Shown here: positions 46,269 through 57,628 of the stretch, piece after piece
Layout of the letters: each line of letters opens with the position of its first letter
Position numbering within the stretch: position 1 is the first letter of the stretch
From: Dysidea avara
Lineage: Eukaryota > Porifera > Demospongiae > Dictyoceratida > Dysideidae
DNA: 64,000 bases
Direction: 5' to 3'
Assembly: GCF_963678975.1 (NCBI RefSeq)
Contig: NC_089272.1
Span: 43,963,391 to 44,027,390 of the forward strand
Translations under genes and position numbers: made by a program
The notes under the pieces: model-generated
Seen by the model: only the letters and a program-made list of their open reading frames with translations
What the model was told of the DNA's origin: nothing
Databases searched by the model: none

Positions 46269-47205
46269 CAGGCATGGGGCAAAGTACATGTGAAAGTACT
46301 TAAGTAAAGTACAAGTACTTTGACATTTGTTGAAGTACAAGTACAAGTACATGACATTGTTTTAAGAGAAATACTTAAGTAAAGTACAGGTACTTTTGAA
46401 GGTATTTAAATACAAGTACAGATTATGCTTACAGTGTTCACGATTGCATTTATGTAGTTTTAGTTGCACCTAATAAAATTGTGAAAATCTACCATCTGTA
46501 AGGCGAAATCTTTCAGGAGTAAATACCTTTCCTGCAATGCTAAAGGGTCTCTCAACAGACACAGAAGAAGATGGTGCTTACTCCTAGGATGTTTTTTGCC
46601 AACCTTGAAAGCAGAGGATATTTCCTTTGGTTATCTTATTTGCTGGACTTTGGGCCATTGTTACTGCGTCAGCTTCAACGTATTCATCCACCTGCTTAGT
46701 GAGTGTACTTCGTTGTTTTTGACTTTCTGTTCAGGACATAATCTTTCTTCTTAGCTGCTATAGTTGCCTGCTTATTATAATGATCAACTAAATCTTTCAG
46801 GCCAAAAGCAGTACAACTGTTTCTAAGATCAACAGAGAAATGAATCAGAAGATGGGAAACCTTTTAAATCCTGTTTTTAGAGCAAATGCAGCAATTGTGA
46901 CTTCAACCAAAAGCTGACCATGTCAATCCAGGAATATATTATCTTTGAGCCAATATATATACATGTATATATAGCTACAACTTATTTCACTTATACATAT
47001 GTAAAAGGACTTCATTGTACTTCATGTACTTCAAAGTACTTATAAGTACTTACAAGTACTTTAAGTACCTTAAGTACATCGCTTAGAACTTAAGTGTAAG
47101 TACAAGTACATTACATTTCATACAAAAAGTATAAGTACAAGTACTCAAGAAGGTGTACTTAAGTGTCCTTAAGTACAAGTACCAAAGTACTTCGCCTCAT
47201 GCCTG
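46269..47205 (-). mobile_element. hAT element, 937 bp, with transposase remnant
   Basis: The ends are CAGGCATGGGGCAAAGTAC and, reverse-complemented, CAGGCATGAGGCGAAGTAC. An exact 8-bp duplication GTAGAGCA flanks it (46261-46268, 47206-47213). Subterminal regions are dense in AAGTACTT words like the element at 34153. The minus strand between about 46860 and 46490 encodes the C-terminal part of a hAT transposase. Confidence 0.95.
46490..46700 (-). pseudogene. hAT transposase C-terminal (dimerisation) remnant
   Basis: The minus strand reads LTKQVDEYVEAD, then in a shifted frame YPLLSRLAKNILGVST, then after another shift SSSVSVERPFSIAGKVFTP and ERFRLTDG. The P.LA..A...L...ss...ER.FS.aG.v....R..L pattern is the hallmark of the hAT C-terminal dimerisation domain. 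The stop and frameshifts show that no active enzyme remains. The N-terminal zinc finger and catalytic core are gone. Confidence 0.88.
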
Positions 47206-47213
47206 GTAGAGCA

Positions 47214-47580
47214 TGACTGAGTACAGAACCTTTGTATGCAAGAGACTATTATGCTCATAAACTTGAGCATTATAGCTACTTTAGACCAAAAACTTATTCA
47301 TTGCCTTTACTAAATTGCCTATTATCCCTATACACCTTTTATTTTGTCTTTCATTGCATGCTGTTGTAGACTATGAGAATGTAATCTAAAGTATTCTTTT
47401 AGCTGGTTAGTGGTCACTATAATGATTCTCATTCTAAATAGCCAACTATGGGACATTTGTAGTAGTTGACATTTAATATAATTAATTTTGGTGTATACAA
47501 TGAAGCCTTATGTGATATTAATCACTGACTTTTCTAGCTGTAGCCTATTAGGTAAACCGATATAGTATATTTACATTTCA
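47214..47580. other. Spacer without recognisable gene
   Basis: No exon or structured repeat was recognised. Confidence 0.5.
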
Positions 47581-47582
47581 TA

Positions 47583-47827
47583 TGTGACTGGATTTGTGAA
47601 AAGGTACCTTTTCCACACATTGTACATGCTAGCACACAAAATGATGTAACACTTGACTCCTTATACTGATTAACTTGCTCTTAGTACCTGAATGTAGCCA
47701 GGTACTTTAGCTGCACTTGTAGAAAATTTCAGGCTATTATGTGCAATGATCAAAAAGTTATGAAGCTTCAAGGTTCAAAATGTGAGTCACATTTTGTGTG
47801 TGAAAAGGTTTCTTTTGAAAATCCAGG
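47583..47827. mobile_element. TGTGACCGG-family MITE, truncated right end
   Basis: The left end TGTGACTGGATTTGTGAAAA is preceded by TA. The interior matches the subtype at 16082-16326 (ACTTGACTCCTTATACTGAT, TTGTGTGTGAAAAGG). The right end stops at AAAATCCAGG without the terminal GTCACA. Confidence 0.75.
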
Positions 47828-47829
47828 AT

Positions 47830-49180
47830 ATTTCAATGTTTGTGCAATACTATTATTGATGTCATTCACCATTTCTCTTTTGTAATTGTTTGCCCCATCT
47901 TCTGTATAACTTCTGACCTTTCACAGTCTGATCTACAAGACTGCTGCGGAATATAGGTTTATTGTCGGCTACAGTTGAATACATGCTTATGAATTATCTG
48001 CATTACAGTTACAGAAACTTGAGTAGCAGCAGATCTGTCCTATTTTTCCACATGCAGCCTGGCTGTATCGATGTCAGTCAACCTAGTCCTAGTTAACACC
48101 TGTACTATACCATCAATGGTGCATCTACAGGTGGGCCATGACATGTGGAAAAAAATGGTACCAAGATAGATTTTATATTATTAGATGCAGAATTTTCTGG
48201 AGAAAACATCCCAAAATCCTCTAAAATTGTATTTTTTTCTACTGTTGTTTTATAGGTTTCGTTTCACTCATATAAGCCTATATTATCTGTTACTTCAGTA
48301 TGCTTTGTCATAAACAGAACTATACTCTAGTTTACTGTAGCATTCTGAGTGAATATTTTGCATCTAAATTAATCCTCAAATTATTAACATAATTATCTTG
48401 TAATGATGCTACTCCAATAAGCAATATTATTTAAACTCGTCTGATAAAACATGTGTTTACTCAATCTTAATTTAAAATCAAGCACAATAATCAAATTTTC
48501 CCATTATATACAGTAACCTTTAATCAGGGTCATAAAGAAGAGGCAAAAAGTATATATAAGCTGGCCATAGAGGATGGCTGCTGGGGGCTCACAAACACTA
48601 ACTGATTCAGAAGTGATACCAATCTGTGAACAAAATAAAAAGTAGTAGCAAAGAAGTTGCATTGATGTTAGTGCCATTAATTTAAGTAATGTGCTGGTTT
48701 AAATGTGGGCCATTAACATCATTGTAGTCCTTTCCTGACGGCCACCTTTGATTTCACAGTGCATTTATCCTGGAAAATTTGAATGCCACTCCCCTTTTTA
48801 AAGCTTGATTGCTTTGGCATTGACACTTGAATATGAAGATGCCCATACTGATTACATTCAACTGTGGACAAGGTGTTGATGCTGTAGAAGCCATTACAAC
48901 TGAATACAGTTTATTTGGTGCATATCATACACTTGGGTAGTAAAGGCTCACAGATTAGAAATACTTTTAATGCATATGATGTCTGGGATAGGTTAGCGCA
49001 ATGTGTGGAAATACTGTAATACAGTATAGCTGCATCAATTAACAAGCAGTGTTACAAGCATTGCCAGACCGTCAACGCTATAGTAGATGAGCAAATATTT
49101 GGAAGCTGATAGTAACAGTCATTGATGCAACAAGAGCTATAATGGTGCTGTACAAGTACGCAGTATATGTAGGAATAAAT
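47830..49180. other. Spacer with a decayed KKWL-family copy near 48.5-48.85 kb
   Basis: 48720-48830 in reverse complement resembles the hairpin tail elements (TGTGAAATCAAAGGTGGCCG, then an AAGCAATCAAGCTTTAAAAA segment), with a peptide like TVKSKVAVRKGLQ and stop. Only one arm is clear; the counterpart left of it (48558-48590) keeps only GCTGGCCATAGAGG. Otherwise no gene was seen. Confidence 0.5.
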
Positions 49181-49181
49181 A

Positions 49182-50525
<1,344 letters not shown>

Positions 50526-50764
50526 ATATATTTTAAAATCTGAGGAGGTTTGATTCTTCACCCAAACACCCTGCCCTTGAAATGTGGACATTATACATAG
50601 TTAGTGGCATGTGGGTGTGCAAGATATGTAAGTTTAGTAGTATAACTATTCATAAATCTCCAAAATTTACATACATGTATGTAGCATGTCTGTAGACTGT
50701 GCATCATGCATGATAACAAAGTTATTATCTAGGAAGAAAGTTCATTATTATGTCCACAACCAAT

Positions 50765-50925
50765 ACTTTTATTTATTTATTTATTTAATTAAATTTTTTA
50801 GGCTTTACAGCACAAGTGATGAAAGTCTGTAGGGCACCTGGTCCAACAGCCAAGGAGAAAAATCCATGACTGGATGTGGCAGCCTTGAACCTGCAGCCAT
50901 TCGAGTGATGTATTTTGGATAATAT
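50765..50925 (-). repeat. SINE, 3' part with B-box-like word
   Basis: The minus strand reads AATGGCTGCAGGTTCAAGGC (GGTTCAAGGC resembles the RNA polymerase III B box), a CATCCAGTCATGGATTTTTC segment, then GGTGCCCTACAGAC, CACTTGTGCTGTAAAGCC and an AATAAATAAATAAA tail. It shares its 3' part with 26295-26385. The A box and 5' end are not clear. Confidence 0.68.
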
Positions 50926-51213
50926 TAATGCCAATCTTGAAGCCATATAGACTAATTTAATAGATATATAATTTATCAACTTCCCAAATGCCATAAACAA
51001 CCATAATTATTTGACAGGTTTCACACATTACCTATTTCCTTATAAAGTAACATTAATTTTACAAAAAATACATTATCACTCTTAGAACAACATGTAATAT
51101 AACTGCAATATCTACAAGTCTGGTCATTTTTGGATGTAAGGGGAATGTTACTCTGTACTGTAGGAGAACAGTGCATACTTGTATATTAGTTTTGATACAT
51201 ATTACAGAATTCT

Positions 51214-51265
51214 ATGGATAATAAGGTGTATTTAGTGACTTGTCTTGTTACAGCAGCATCAGCAG
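51214..51265 (+). CDS. Receptor exon 1: signal peptide
   Basis: ATG at 51214 opens a 17-codon stretch (MDNKVYLVTCLVTAASA) followed by one base and a GTTAGT donor. It is short, hydrophobic in the middle and ends in small residues (AASA), as expected for a signal peptide. The phase-1 end matches the phase of the next exon, which begins with two bases after a TATAG acceptor. A 244-bp intron separates them. It is weak on its own, but phase and position beside an Ig exon support it. Confidence 0.6.
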
Positions 51266-51509
51266 GTTAGTAGAAAATGGTAAAAACATGTGTGCATAAA
51301 CTATGTGTGTAGTCAGTAATACCAGTATGATTATTGTGTGTCATAGTGGAGCCTACTACCATTTTCTACCTGTGTATATATAACAGCTATGTTTTCTTTC
51401 TTATGAAATTTTGTTACTTTTGAAGTAGGTAAATTGTATGGAGAATTTTTAAAAGTTTCTAGAGGTTGTGTGATAGTAAATTTCCCACTTATGAAATGTA
51501 TCTGTATAG

Positions 51510-51857
51510 CTCTCACTATCTCTAATGGTCCACAAGACACAACAGTGTGTATCAATCAAGTGGCAAATTGTACATGTGGATTTACTGGAGCTGATCCTAA
51601 CTTTGTGGTACCAAACTGGAGAATAATCAAGAGAAGAAATGGTGAAGTTGTCAGTAATGGCATTATCACTGGAAGAGATATTATCACTAACACTAACGAT
51701 GGACTGGAGTGGATATCTGATCCATTTAATGGAAACATTAGTGTGTTAAGAGTTGGTCCAGTGAATAGGACTGATGACCAGTCATCATATCAGTGTAGTT
51801 TTGCATTGTTGAATGAAATTATTGAGAGCACTATAATAGGAACTGTGACAGTTGTAG
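51510..51857 (+). CDS. Receptor exon 2: immunoglobulin-like domain
   Basis: This exon follows AG at 51508-51509, has phase-1 boundaries, is 348 bp long and ends at GTAAGT (51858). The translation runs LTISNGPQDTTVCINQVANC, then TCGFTGADPNFVVPNWRII, a long loop and DDQSSYQCSF, ending in a V-rich strand (GTVTVV). The first Cys (NCTC), the Trp about 16 residues later and the D.(S)YQC motif are the core Ig signature; here the first half has extra cysteines (VCINQ, CTC). Phase 1-1 single-domain exons are the normal unit of Ig/FN3 receptors. An open minus-strand frame here is a shadow. Confidence 0.8.
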
Positions 51858-51980
51858 GTAAGTTAGATTCCACCACAGACCAGTAGTGTTACTACACAAA
51901 GTACGCACAACCATGATTAATTAGATTCACTACTGGAGATTTTGTCCATGAAAATCCAATGAAAAACAATGTTCACCCTA

Positions 51981-52213
51981 TGAAAAGTGAAGTTTTCATT
52001 GAGTGGCACCAATGAAATTTTGTTTTCATATAGCATGTTTATAGGAAAATTTAATGAAAAACCAATGAAAAATTACCACTGAAAACTCTGTGAAACTGAT
52101 TTTCGTGGAAGTTTCAGTGGTAATTTTTCATTGGTTTTTCATTAAATTTTCCTATAAAAATGCTATGAAAATAAAATTTCATTGGTGCCACCCAATGAAA
52201 ACTTCACTTTTCA
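51981..52213. mobile_element. Hairpin MITE in intron
   Basis: The left end TGAAAAGTGAAGTTTTCATT is mirrored by AATGAAAACTTCACTTTTCA at the right. The arms continue almost to the centre (GGTAATTTTTCATTGGTTTT and its complement), leaving a loop of about 25 bp. It lies in the intron between the Ig and GT-repeat exons. Confidence 0.88.
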
Positions 52214-52296
52214 GGTTGTTTCTTCATGTAAATGTCACGAAATATATAGGATCTCATATTTATAAATACACATGTATTTGCATTTTTTAAATACAG

Positions 52297-52845
52297 TTGC
52301 TAATCTTATAGATTATAATAGTACAGGTACTGCTGGTACCACTGGTATTGTTGGTACTGCTGGTACTGTAGGTACTGTTGGTACTACTGGTACTACTGGT
52401 ACTGCTGGTACTGGTGGTACTGCTGGTACTGTAGGTACTGCTGGTACTGTAGGTACTACTGGTACTGTAGGTACTACTGGTACTGGTGGTACTGCTGGTA
52501 CTACTGGTACTGCTGGTACTACTGGTACTGTTGGTACTACTGGTACTGGTGGTACTGTAGGTACTACTGGTACTGCTGGTACTGCTGGTACTACTGGTAC
52601 TGATGGTACTGTAGGTACTACTGGTACTACCGGTACTACTGGTACTACTGGTACTACTGGTACTGGCGGTACTGTAGGTACTACTGGTACTACTGGTACT
52701 GCTGGTACTGGTGGTACTGTAGGTACTACTGGTACTGCTGGTACTACTGGTACTGGTGGTACTACTGGTACTGCTGGTACTACTGGTACTGTTGGTACTA
52801 CTGGTACTGCTGGTGCTATTTGTACTACTGGTACTGTTGCTGCTT
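52297..52845 (+). CDS. Receptor exon 3: (Gly-Thr-X)n collagen-like stalk
   Basis: This exon follows an AAATACAG acceptor in phase 1 and reads [11 protein letters not shown], then about 58 tandem Gly-Thr-X tripeptides, X being mainly Ala, Thr, Val or Gly and once Asp, from a 9-bp DNA repeat GGTACTNNN. Glycine every third residue is the collagen triple-helix rule, with Thr always in the second position; a glycosylated rod-like stalk is plausible. The repeat breaks down at [13 protein letters not shown]. The exact 3' splice boundary is uncertain: GGTATT at about 52845 is one phase-1 option. All other frames through the repeat are also open because of its periodicity. Coding status rests on acceptor, phase and neighbouring Ig and FN3 exons. 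Confidence 0.58.
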
Positions 52846-52919
52846 TTGGTATTATTGATACTGTACTGTTTAGGATCAATCAAGCTACTAAACAATGCAA
52901 CCTTAATAATTTCATGTTG

Positions 52920-53110
52920 ACACACTGCAGACTTCATACTTACATACACACGCACACACATACACACACAAACAAAAACGCACACAAACAAAAACACACA
53001 CAAACAAAAACGCACACAAACACACATGCACTGCACACATCAACTGTACAATACTCTACATGCACAACACACAGACTCCAGACATGCATATACATATTAG
53101 AACAGAATTA
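52920..53110. other. Low-complexity AC-rich tail after the GT-repeat exon
   Basis: An imperfect run of ACACAC and AACAAAAACGCACACA units; not coding. Confidence 0.7.
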
Positions 53111-53730
53111 AGCAATGCATTATTTCCATGGATGTAGTATGTATAGCTAACTCTTTCGGGAGGGTTTAATTATGTATATTTAGGCCTTGATTGTGCTAAA
53201 ATATTCCCTTTCTAGATTTTGTACAAAGATGTGTGGATGGAAGGTATGCACTGAAGCCATCTGACTGTTTGTAGTATGTACAAGTTGAACTGAATCCTGA
53301 AAAACATCTAAATATTAAAAGTGGATTTTTCTCCAAAGAGTTAACATTTCAGCCAACCAGATGATTAGTGGTGACAGCAAAGGTGTCAACAACAGACATG
53401 TATGGTTTGGCTCCATCATAAGTTCGGGAAAAGGCTGTAAAGGACACACCACTTTTATGGTTTCCTTACAGGAAATGTATGGTGACAATTTTTATTGGCT
53501 GTAAATATAATGTCAGGACATTTCAACGAAAAGATTTTGAAATACTTTTAGCACGTCAAGCAGTACTACAAATGAGCCAAATTTCAAGATAGTGTGTAAC
53601 ATTAAATGCTTTTGAGGATCCAGCTCAACCTGTACATACTATAAGATGTGAGAGGAGCTCAGAAGCACACTCCTTTGTAGCTTTTGCATATAGCTTGGGG
53701 ATAAGATTATCATAATAGATACCCTACTGT
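53110..53730. other. Spacer, probably retroelement 3' flank
   Basis: No frame with recognisable motifs. It may contain the 3' UTR of the minus-strand element at 53730-54420. Confidence 0.35.
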
Positions 53731-54420
53731 TGCAATGCACTCTTCAAGGATATAGGAATAGAACCAAGTGAGCAAAGTATGAGAGTATGAGAGGGACTAT
53801 AGAGGCTGTCATTAATCACATCGTCTGTGTCTCAATCTTCAGATCAGTATACCGTTGGCACTTCTTGTTGACCTTTTGAGATGTGACTATCTCTTTGGAT
53901 GACAATGTCAATGAGGAAAGCATGCTTCTTTGTAAAGTCAATACATTATTATATCTGACCTGTTGTGGGGAAAATGCCTATCTATTTAAACAGTAATGTC
54001 CCATAGAAGTTTCATATGATCATTCTGTATTACAGGCTGTGGGAAATGTTCACACCAATTGGCAGCATACTTAAATCCACCTCTCTTGGCTAACTCCCAG
54101 TGGATTATCTTAGCAACTGCATCATGGTGCTTAAATATGATCGACCCATTATGCTACAACTAGTCAATAAATGATCAACAGTCTCATCATGTGACTTACA
54201 TAATTTGCAATTAGCAAAACTAGCTTGATGAAAACTTTAACCTTAGTTTTATTAGATGTGGCTTGATTTTGGCAAGCCATGACAAATCCTTCAATTGCTT
54301 TCTACAGTTGCTGTTGGAGAGCCAGCTCATCTGAAACGTGTAATCTACAGTATCTGATATATCACTAAGAAATTGGCTATGTAGTCGCTTAGATTATGAT
54401 TATTTCTTGTAACTATAGCA
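53730..54420 (-). pseudogene. Retroelement ORF C-terminal (post-RT) remnant
   Basis: The minus strand reads WLSNSNCRKQLKDLSWLAK, then NCKLCKSHDETVDHLLTSC, then in another frame KHHDAVAKIIHWELAKRGG and WCEHFPQPVIQND, then FLIDIVIQRDSH and, near 53740, LGSIPISLKSALQQ. The order C..C...ETVdHl..C, H..v...iHweL, W.e..P..V.e., liDi..p.D and LG.iP..L..(L)Q is a conserved domain downstream of RT in one group of animal non-LTR elements. At least three frame changes and several stops make it inactive. The RT itself is not preserved in recognisable form upstream (54.4-55 kb). Confidence 0.72.
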
Positions 54421-55140
54421 TACACACACTGAAAAACATAAATAGCTATGTTGGTCAGTGAGGGTCTGGAGTTGAAGCTCTACCTGAACTCAGAACCCTT
54501 TGTAGCAAGTACACAGAGCTAAGAATAGCAGCTTTGGAGCTATAGGATTTTCCCTGCAAGTTCCTTTAAATATTTTGACAAATGAGGAGAGAAGGATCCC
54601 GTGGATGGTAGTATGGACCTCTGCAACAGACCTCAGCTGGAACGTTATATAAGATACCTAACACACCTCACCAGCAAACTAATAGCTTTTTCTGGGACTT
54701 GTACCCAGAATTAACCTTTAATCTCAGACATTCAATCACAACCAGTAACAAAATGTAAATTCTACAGTCCCTTCAACTCAATACATTGCTCTTTGATATT
54801 TAGCACTCCTTGCTAATAATAACAGTGTCATCAGGAACAGCTACATCAATTAAAACAACAGAGTTAGTGTCATTATCAACTATAACTATAACCTATATTT
54901 GTGTGATGGCAGAAATACAATGATCTGTACAGATATCGAAATACAATAGAATCTTCACTTCATTAATATTATAATTAATATAAACACAGATACAGTGGCA
55001 ATCTGGTACATAGTCCCAATACCAACCAGGTATATGGGCAAAGAACCTACTACAACATAAATACAACATAATTATATGGGCAATTTTGAGCCACAATTTT
55101 GAGCCACTGAGCCATTAGTAGAAATCCCACATCAAAGTGC
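54420..55140. other. Spacer, probably further decayed retroelement
   Basis: No recognisable motif beyond a weak minus-strand coding bias at 54480-54600. No exon was called. Confidence 0.35.
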
Positions 55141-55149
55141 CAACAGTAT

Positions 55150-56782
55150 CAGTATTGCTAAAAGCACCACCAGTACCAGCAGTAGCAGTAGTACCACCAG
55201 TACCAGTAGTACCACCAGTACCCCAACATTACCACCAGTACCAACATTACCAACAGTACCAGCAGTACCAACAGTACTACCAATACCAACAGTACCAGTA
55301 GTACCAACAGTACCACCAGTATCAACAGTACCAGTAGTACCAAAAGTACCAGTAGTACCAACAGTACCAGCAGTACCAGTAGTACCAGCAGTACCTACAG
55401 TACCAGTAGTACCAGCAGTACCAACAGTACCAGTAGTACCAGCAGTACCAGTAGTACCAGAAGTACCACCAGTACCAGCAGTACCAGTAGTACAAGCAGT
55501 ACCAACAGTACCAGTAGTACCACCAGTACCAACAGTACCAGTAGTACCAACAGTACCAGTAGTACCAACAGTACCAGTAGTACTAGTAGTACCAACAGTA
55601 CCAGTAGTACCAACAGTACCAGTAGTACTACCAGTACCACCAGTACCAGTAGTACCAACAGTACCAGTAGTACCAACAGTACCACCAATACCAGTAGTAC
55701 CAGCAGTACCAGTAGTACTAGTAGTACCAACAGTGCCAGCAGTACCACCAGTACCAGTAGTACCACCAGTACCAGTAGTACCAACAGTACCAGTAGTACC
55801 TTCAGTACCAACAGTACCACCAGTACCAGTAGTACCTACAGTACCACCAGTACCAACAGTACCAGTAGTACCAGCAGTACCAGCAGTACCAGTAGTACCA
55901 GCAGTACCAGCAGTACCAGTAGTACCAGCAGTACCAGTAGTACCAAAAGTACCAGTAGTACCAACAGTACCAGCAGTACCAGTAGTACCAGCAGTACCTA
56001 CAGTACCAGTAGTACCAGCAGTACCAGTAGTACCAGCAGTACCAGTAGTACCTACAGTACCACCAGTACCAGCAGTACCACCAGTACCAGTAGTACCACC
56101 AGTAGTACCACCAGTAGTACCACCAGTACCAGTAGTACCTACAGTACCAGCAGTACCAGTAGTACCAACAGTACCAGCAGTACCACCAGTACCAGTAGTA
56201 CTTACAGTACCACCAGTACCAACAGTACCAGTAGTCAGGGCCGCCCAGAGAAATTAAGGGGCCCAGGGCAAAGAGTTAAAGTGGGGCCCTTGACCCAAGT
56301 TGTAAGGTGAAGACCAAAAAAAAAAAAAAAAAAAAAAAGGTCACAACCTGCTGGCAATGACAATAACTACCCATCACCAACCATATCTCCTTATCTATAA
56401 GCTTACTACACTGCTCCTCTGAAGAATACTGTGACTACTCTATTAGAGTATTTAGATCTGACTGCTCTATTAGAGTATATCGATCTTTTAAACAGGTATT
56501 CAGGGGGCCCTTCCTGGGGCCCCTTTCAGGCTGGGGCCCGGGGCAAAATGCCCCAGTTGGCCCCCCCCGTGGGCGGCCCTGCCAGTAGTACCACCAGTAC
56601 CAGTAGTACCAGCAGTACCTACAGTACCAGCAGTACCAGTATTACCTACAGTACCAGCAGTACCAGTAGTACCAGTAGTACCAACAGTACCAGTAGTACA
56701 ACAGTACCAGTAGTACCAGCAGTACCAACAGTACCAGTGGTACCAGCAGTACCTGTATTATTATAATCTATAAGATTAGCAA
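55150..56782 (-). repeat. Inverted duplicate of the GT-repeat exon, expanded array
   Basis: From 56868 to 56762 the minus strand is nearly identical to 52213-52322, including the splice acceptor (AATACAG, exon start at 56782) and the LIDYN codons. The array that follows is the same 9-bp repeat GGTACTNNN on the minus strand, about 1.27 kb without the insertion. It would read (Gly-Thr-X)n in one frame, but all frames are open, including a Val-Pro-rich plus-strand frame. It ends with a GGTGCTTTTAGCAATACTGA segment resembling the end of the plus-strand exon. It lies on the wrong strand for the surrounding gene, so it is not part of its mRNA as coding sequence. A hAT MITE interrupts it at 56236-56581. 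Confidence 0.88.
56236..56581. mobile_element. hAT-type MITE, 346 bp, inside the 9-bp repeat array
   Basis: The ends CAGGGCCGCCCA are mirrored on the right, with a GGGGCCC-rich subterminal region. The 8-bp duplication CCAGTAGT occurs at 56228-56235 and 56582-56589, although the host repeat makes chance identity more likely here than elsewhere. The interior has a poly-A run (56318-56338), a GGTCACAACC segment and paired CTATTAGAGTAT motifs at 56436-56486. Confidence 0.88.
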
Positions 56783-56869
56783 CTGTATTTTAAAAATGCA
56801 AATACATGTGTATTTATAAATATGAGATCCTATATATTTCGTGACATTTGCATGAAGAAACAACCCCAG

Positions 56870-57318
56870 GCGAAGATAATTGCTAGTTTCCCATTTCAAG
56901 ATTTTCAAAACATCATGCGGGCGGAAGGTCATTATTCATTATTCATTATGGCTAAAACCTTGAAGAAAACACTAAAACTCACTATTACAATATTGTGAAT
57001 ATTTGAAAAACCCATGCAGTGGAAATAGCCATATAATGAAAATTTTGTGGCACTTCTATTAAGGCATGCAGGCGGAAATGGGAAACTAGCAATCAGGCCT
57101 AACAATAGTTTTAAAATAGTTTTGAACACAATTTTGCAAACCTTGATCACGTGCATTAGTTACTGGTAAGCAGGGTGTTTACACAGAATTATGTACCTGC
57201 TAGACTATATAGAATCTAAGTTTGCATGCTGCAGTCATGTCTGATTGGCCTACACACATACATGTATAACATACATACACTATTCTGTAGGTATACTCAT
57301 GTAGTATACATGTTACAG
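56870..57318. other. Intron with an inverted repeat
   Basis: GATAATTGCTAGTTTCCCATTTC (left, 56875) is echoed by GGAAATGGGAAACTAGCAAT at 57073, and a GCGGG/GGCGG pair lies near both. This suggests a 220-bp MITE-like element at about 56876-57093. No exon lies before 57319. Confidence 0.5.
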
Positions 57319-57594
57319 ATCCACCATCACTCAACCTCAGAGTGGAGGATACTGGTAACACCTTCATCACTATATCATGGATCAGTACATCAGTTGGTAG
57401 TGTGACTTATACTATATCATTATCATCTTCAACTGGTGATGTGATAATGTCACACATCACTAATGATACTCAGTACACTATTAATGGACTAACCAGTAAT
57501 ACATCATATAGGATCAGTGTTGTCCCTAGTGTGGGAATGTGTCAGGGAGAAGGAAAAGAGTTGATGGTGGATACATCAACTAGCATACCCACAT
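57319..57594 (+). CDS. Receptor exon: fibronectin type III domain
   Basis: This exon follows a TTACAG acceptor with phase-1 start and end, is 276 bp long and ends at GTAAGC (57595). It reads DPPSLNLRVEDTGNTFITI, then SWISTSVGSVTYTISLSSS, DTQYTINGLTSNTSYRISV and a VGMCQGEGK loop, ending VDTSTSIPTC. The PP start, the core Trp, the L-x-P/T-x-T-x-Y motif (here GLTSNTSYRISV) and the seven-strand length of about 92 residues define an FN3 domain. It lies in the same orientation and phase as the Ig and GT-repeat exons, so it is probably the next extracellular domain of the same receptor. The transmembrane exon expected downstream is not found in the window. Confidence 0.82.
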
Positions 57595-57628
57595 GTAAGC
57601 TATCAGTTTATTCACATACACTTGTGAC

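Noticed and set aside
55733-56257. Val-Pro-rich protein on the plus strand
   Set aside because: The frame exists because the 9-bp repeat leaves every frame open; the conserved acceptor lies on the opposite strand.
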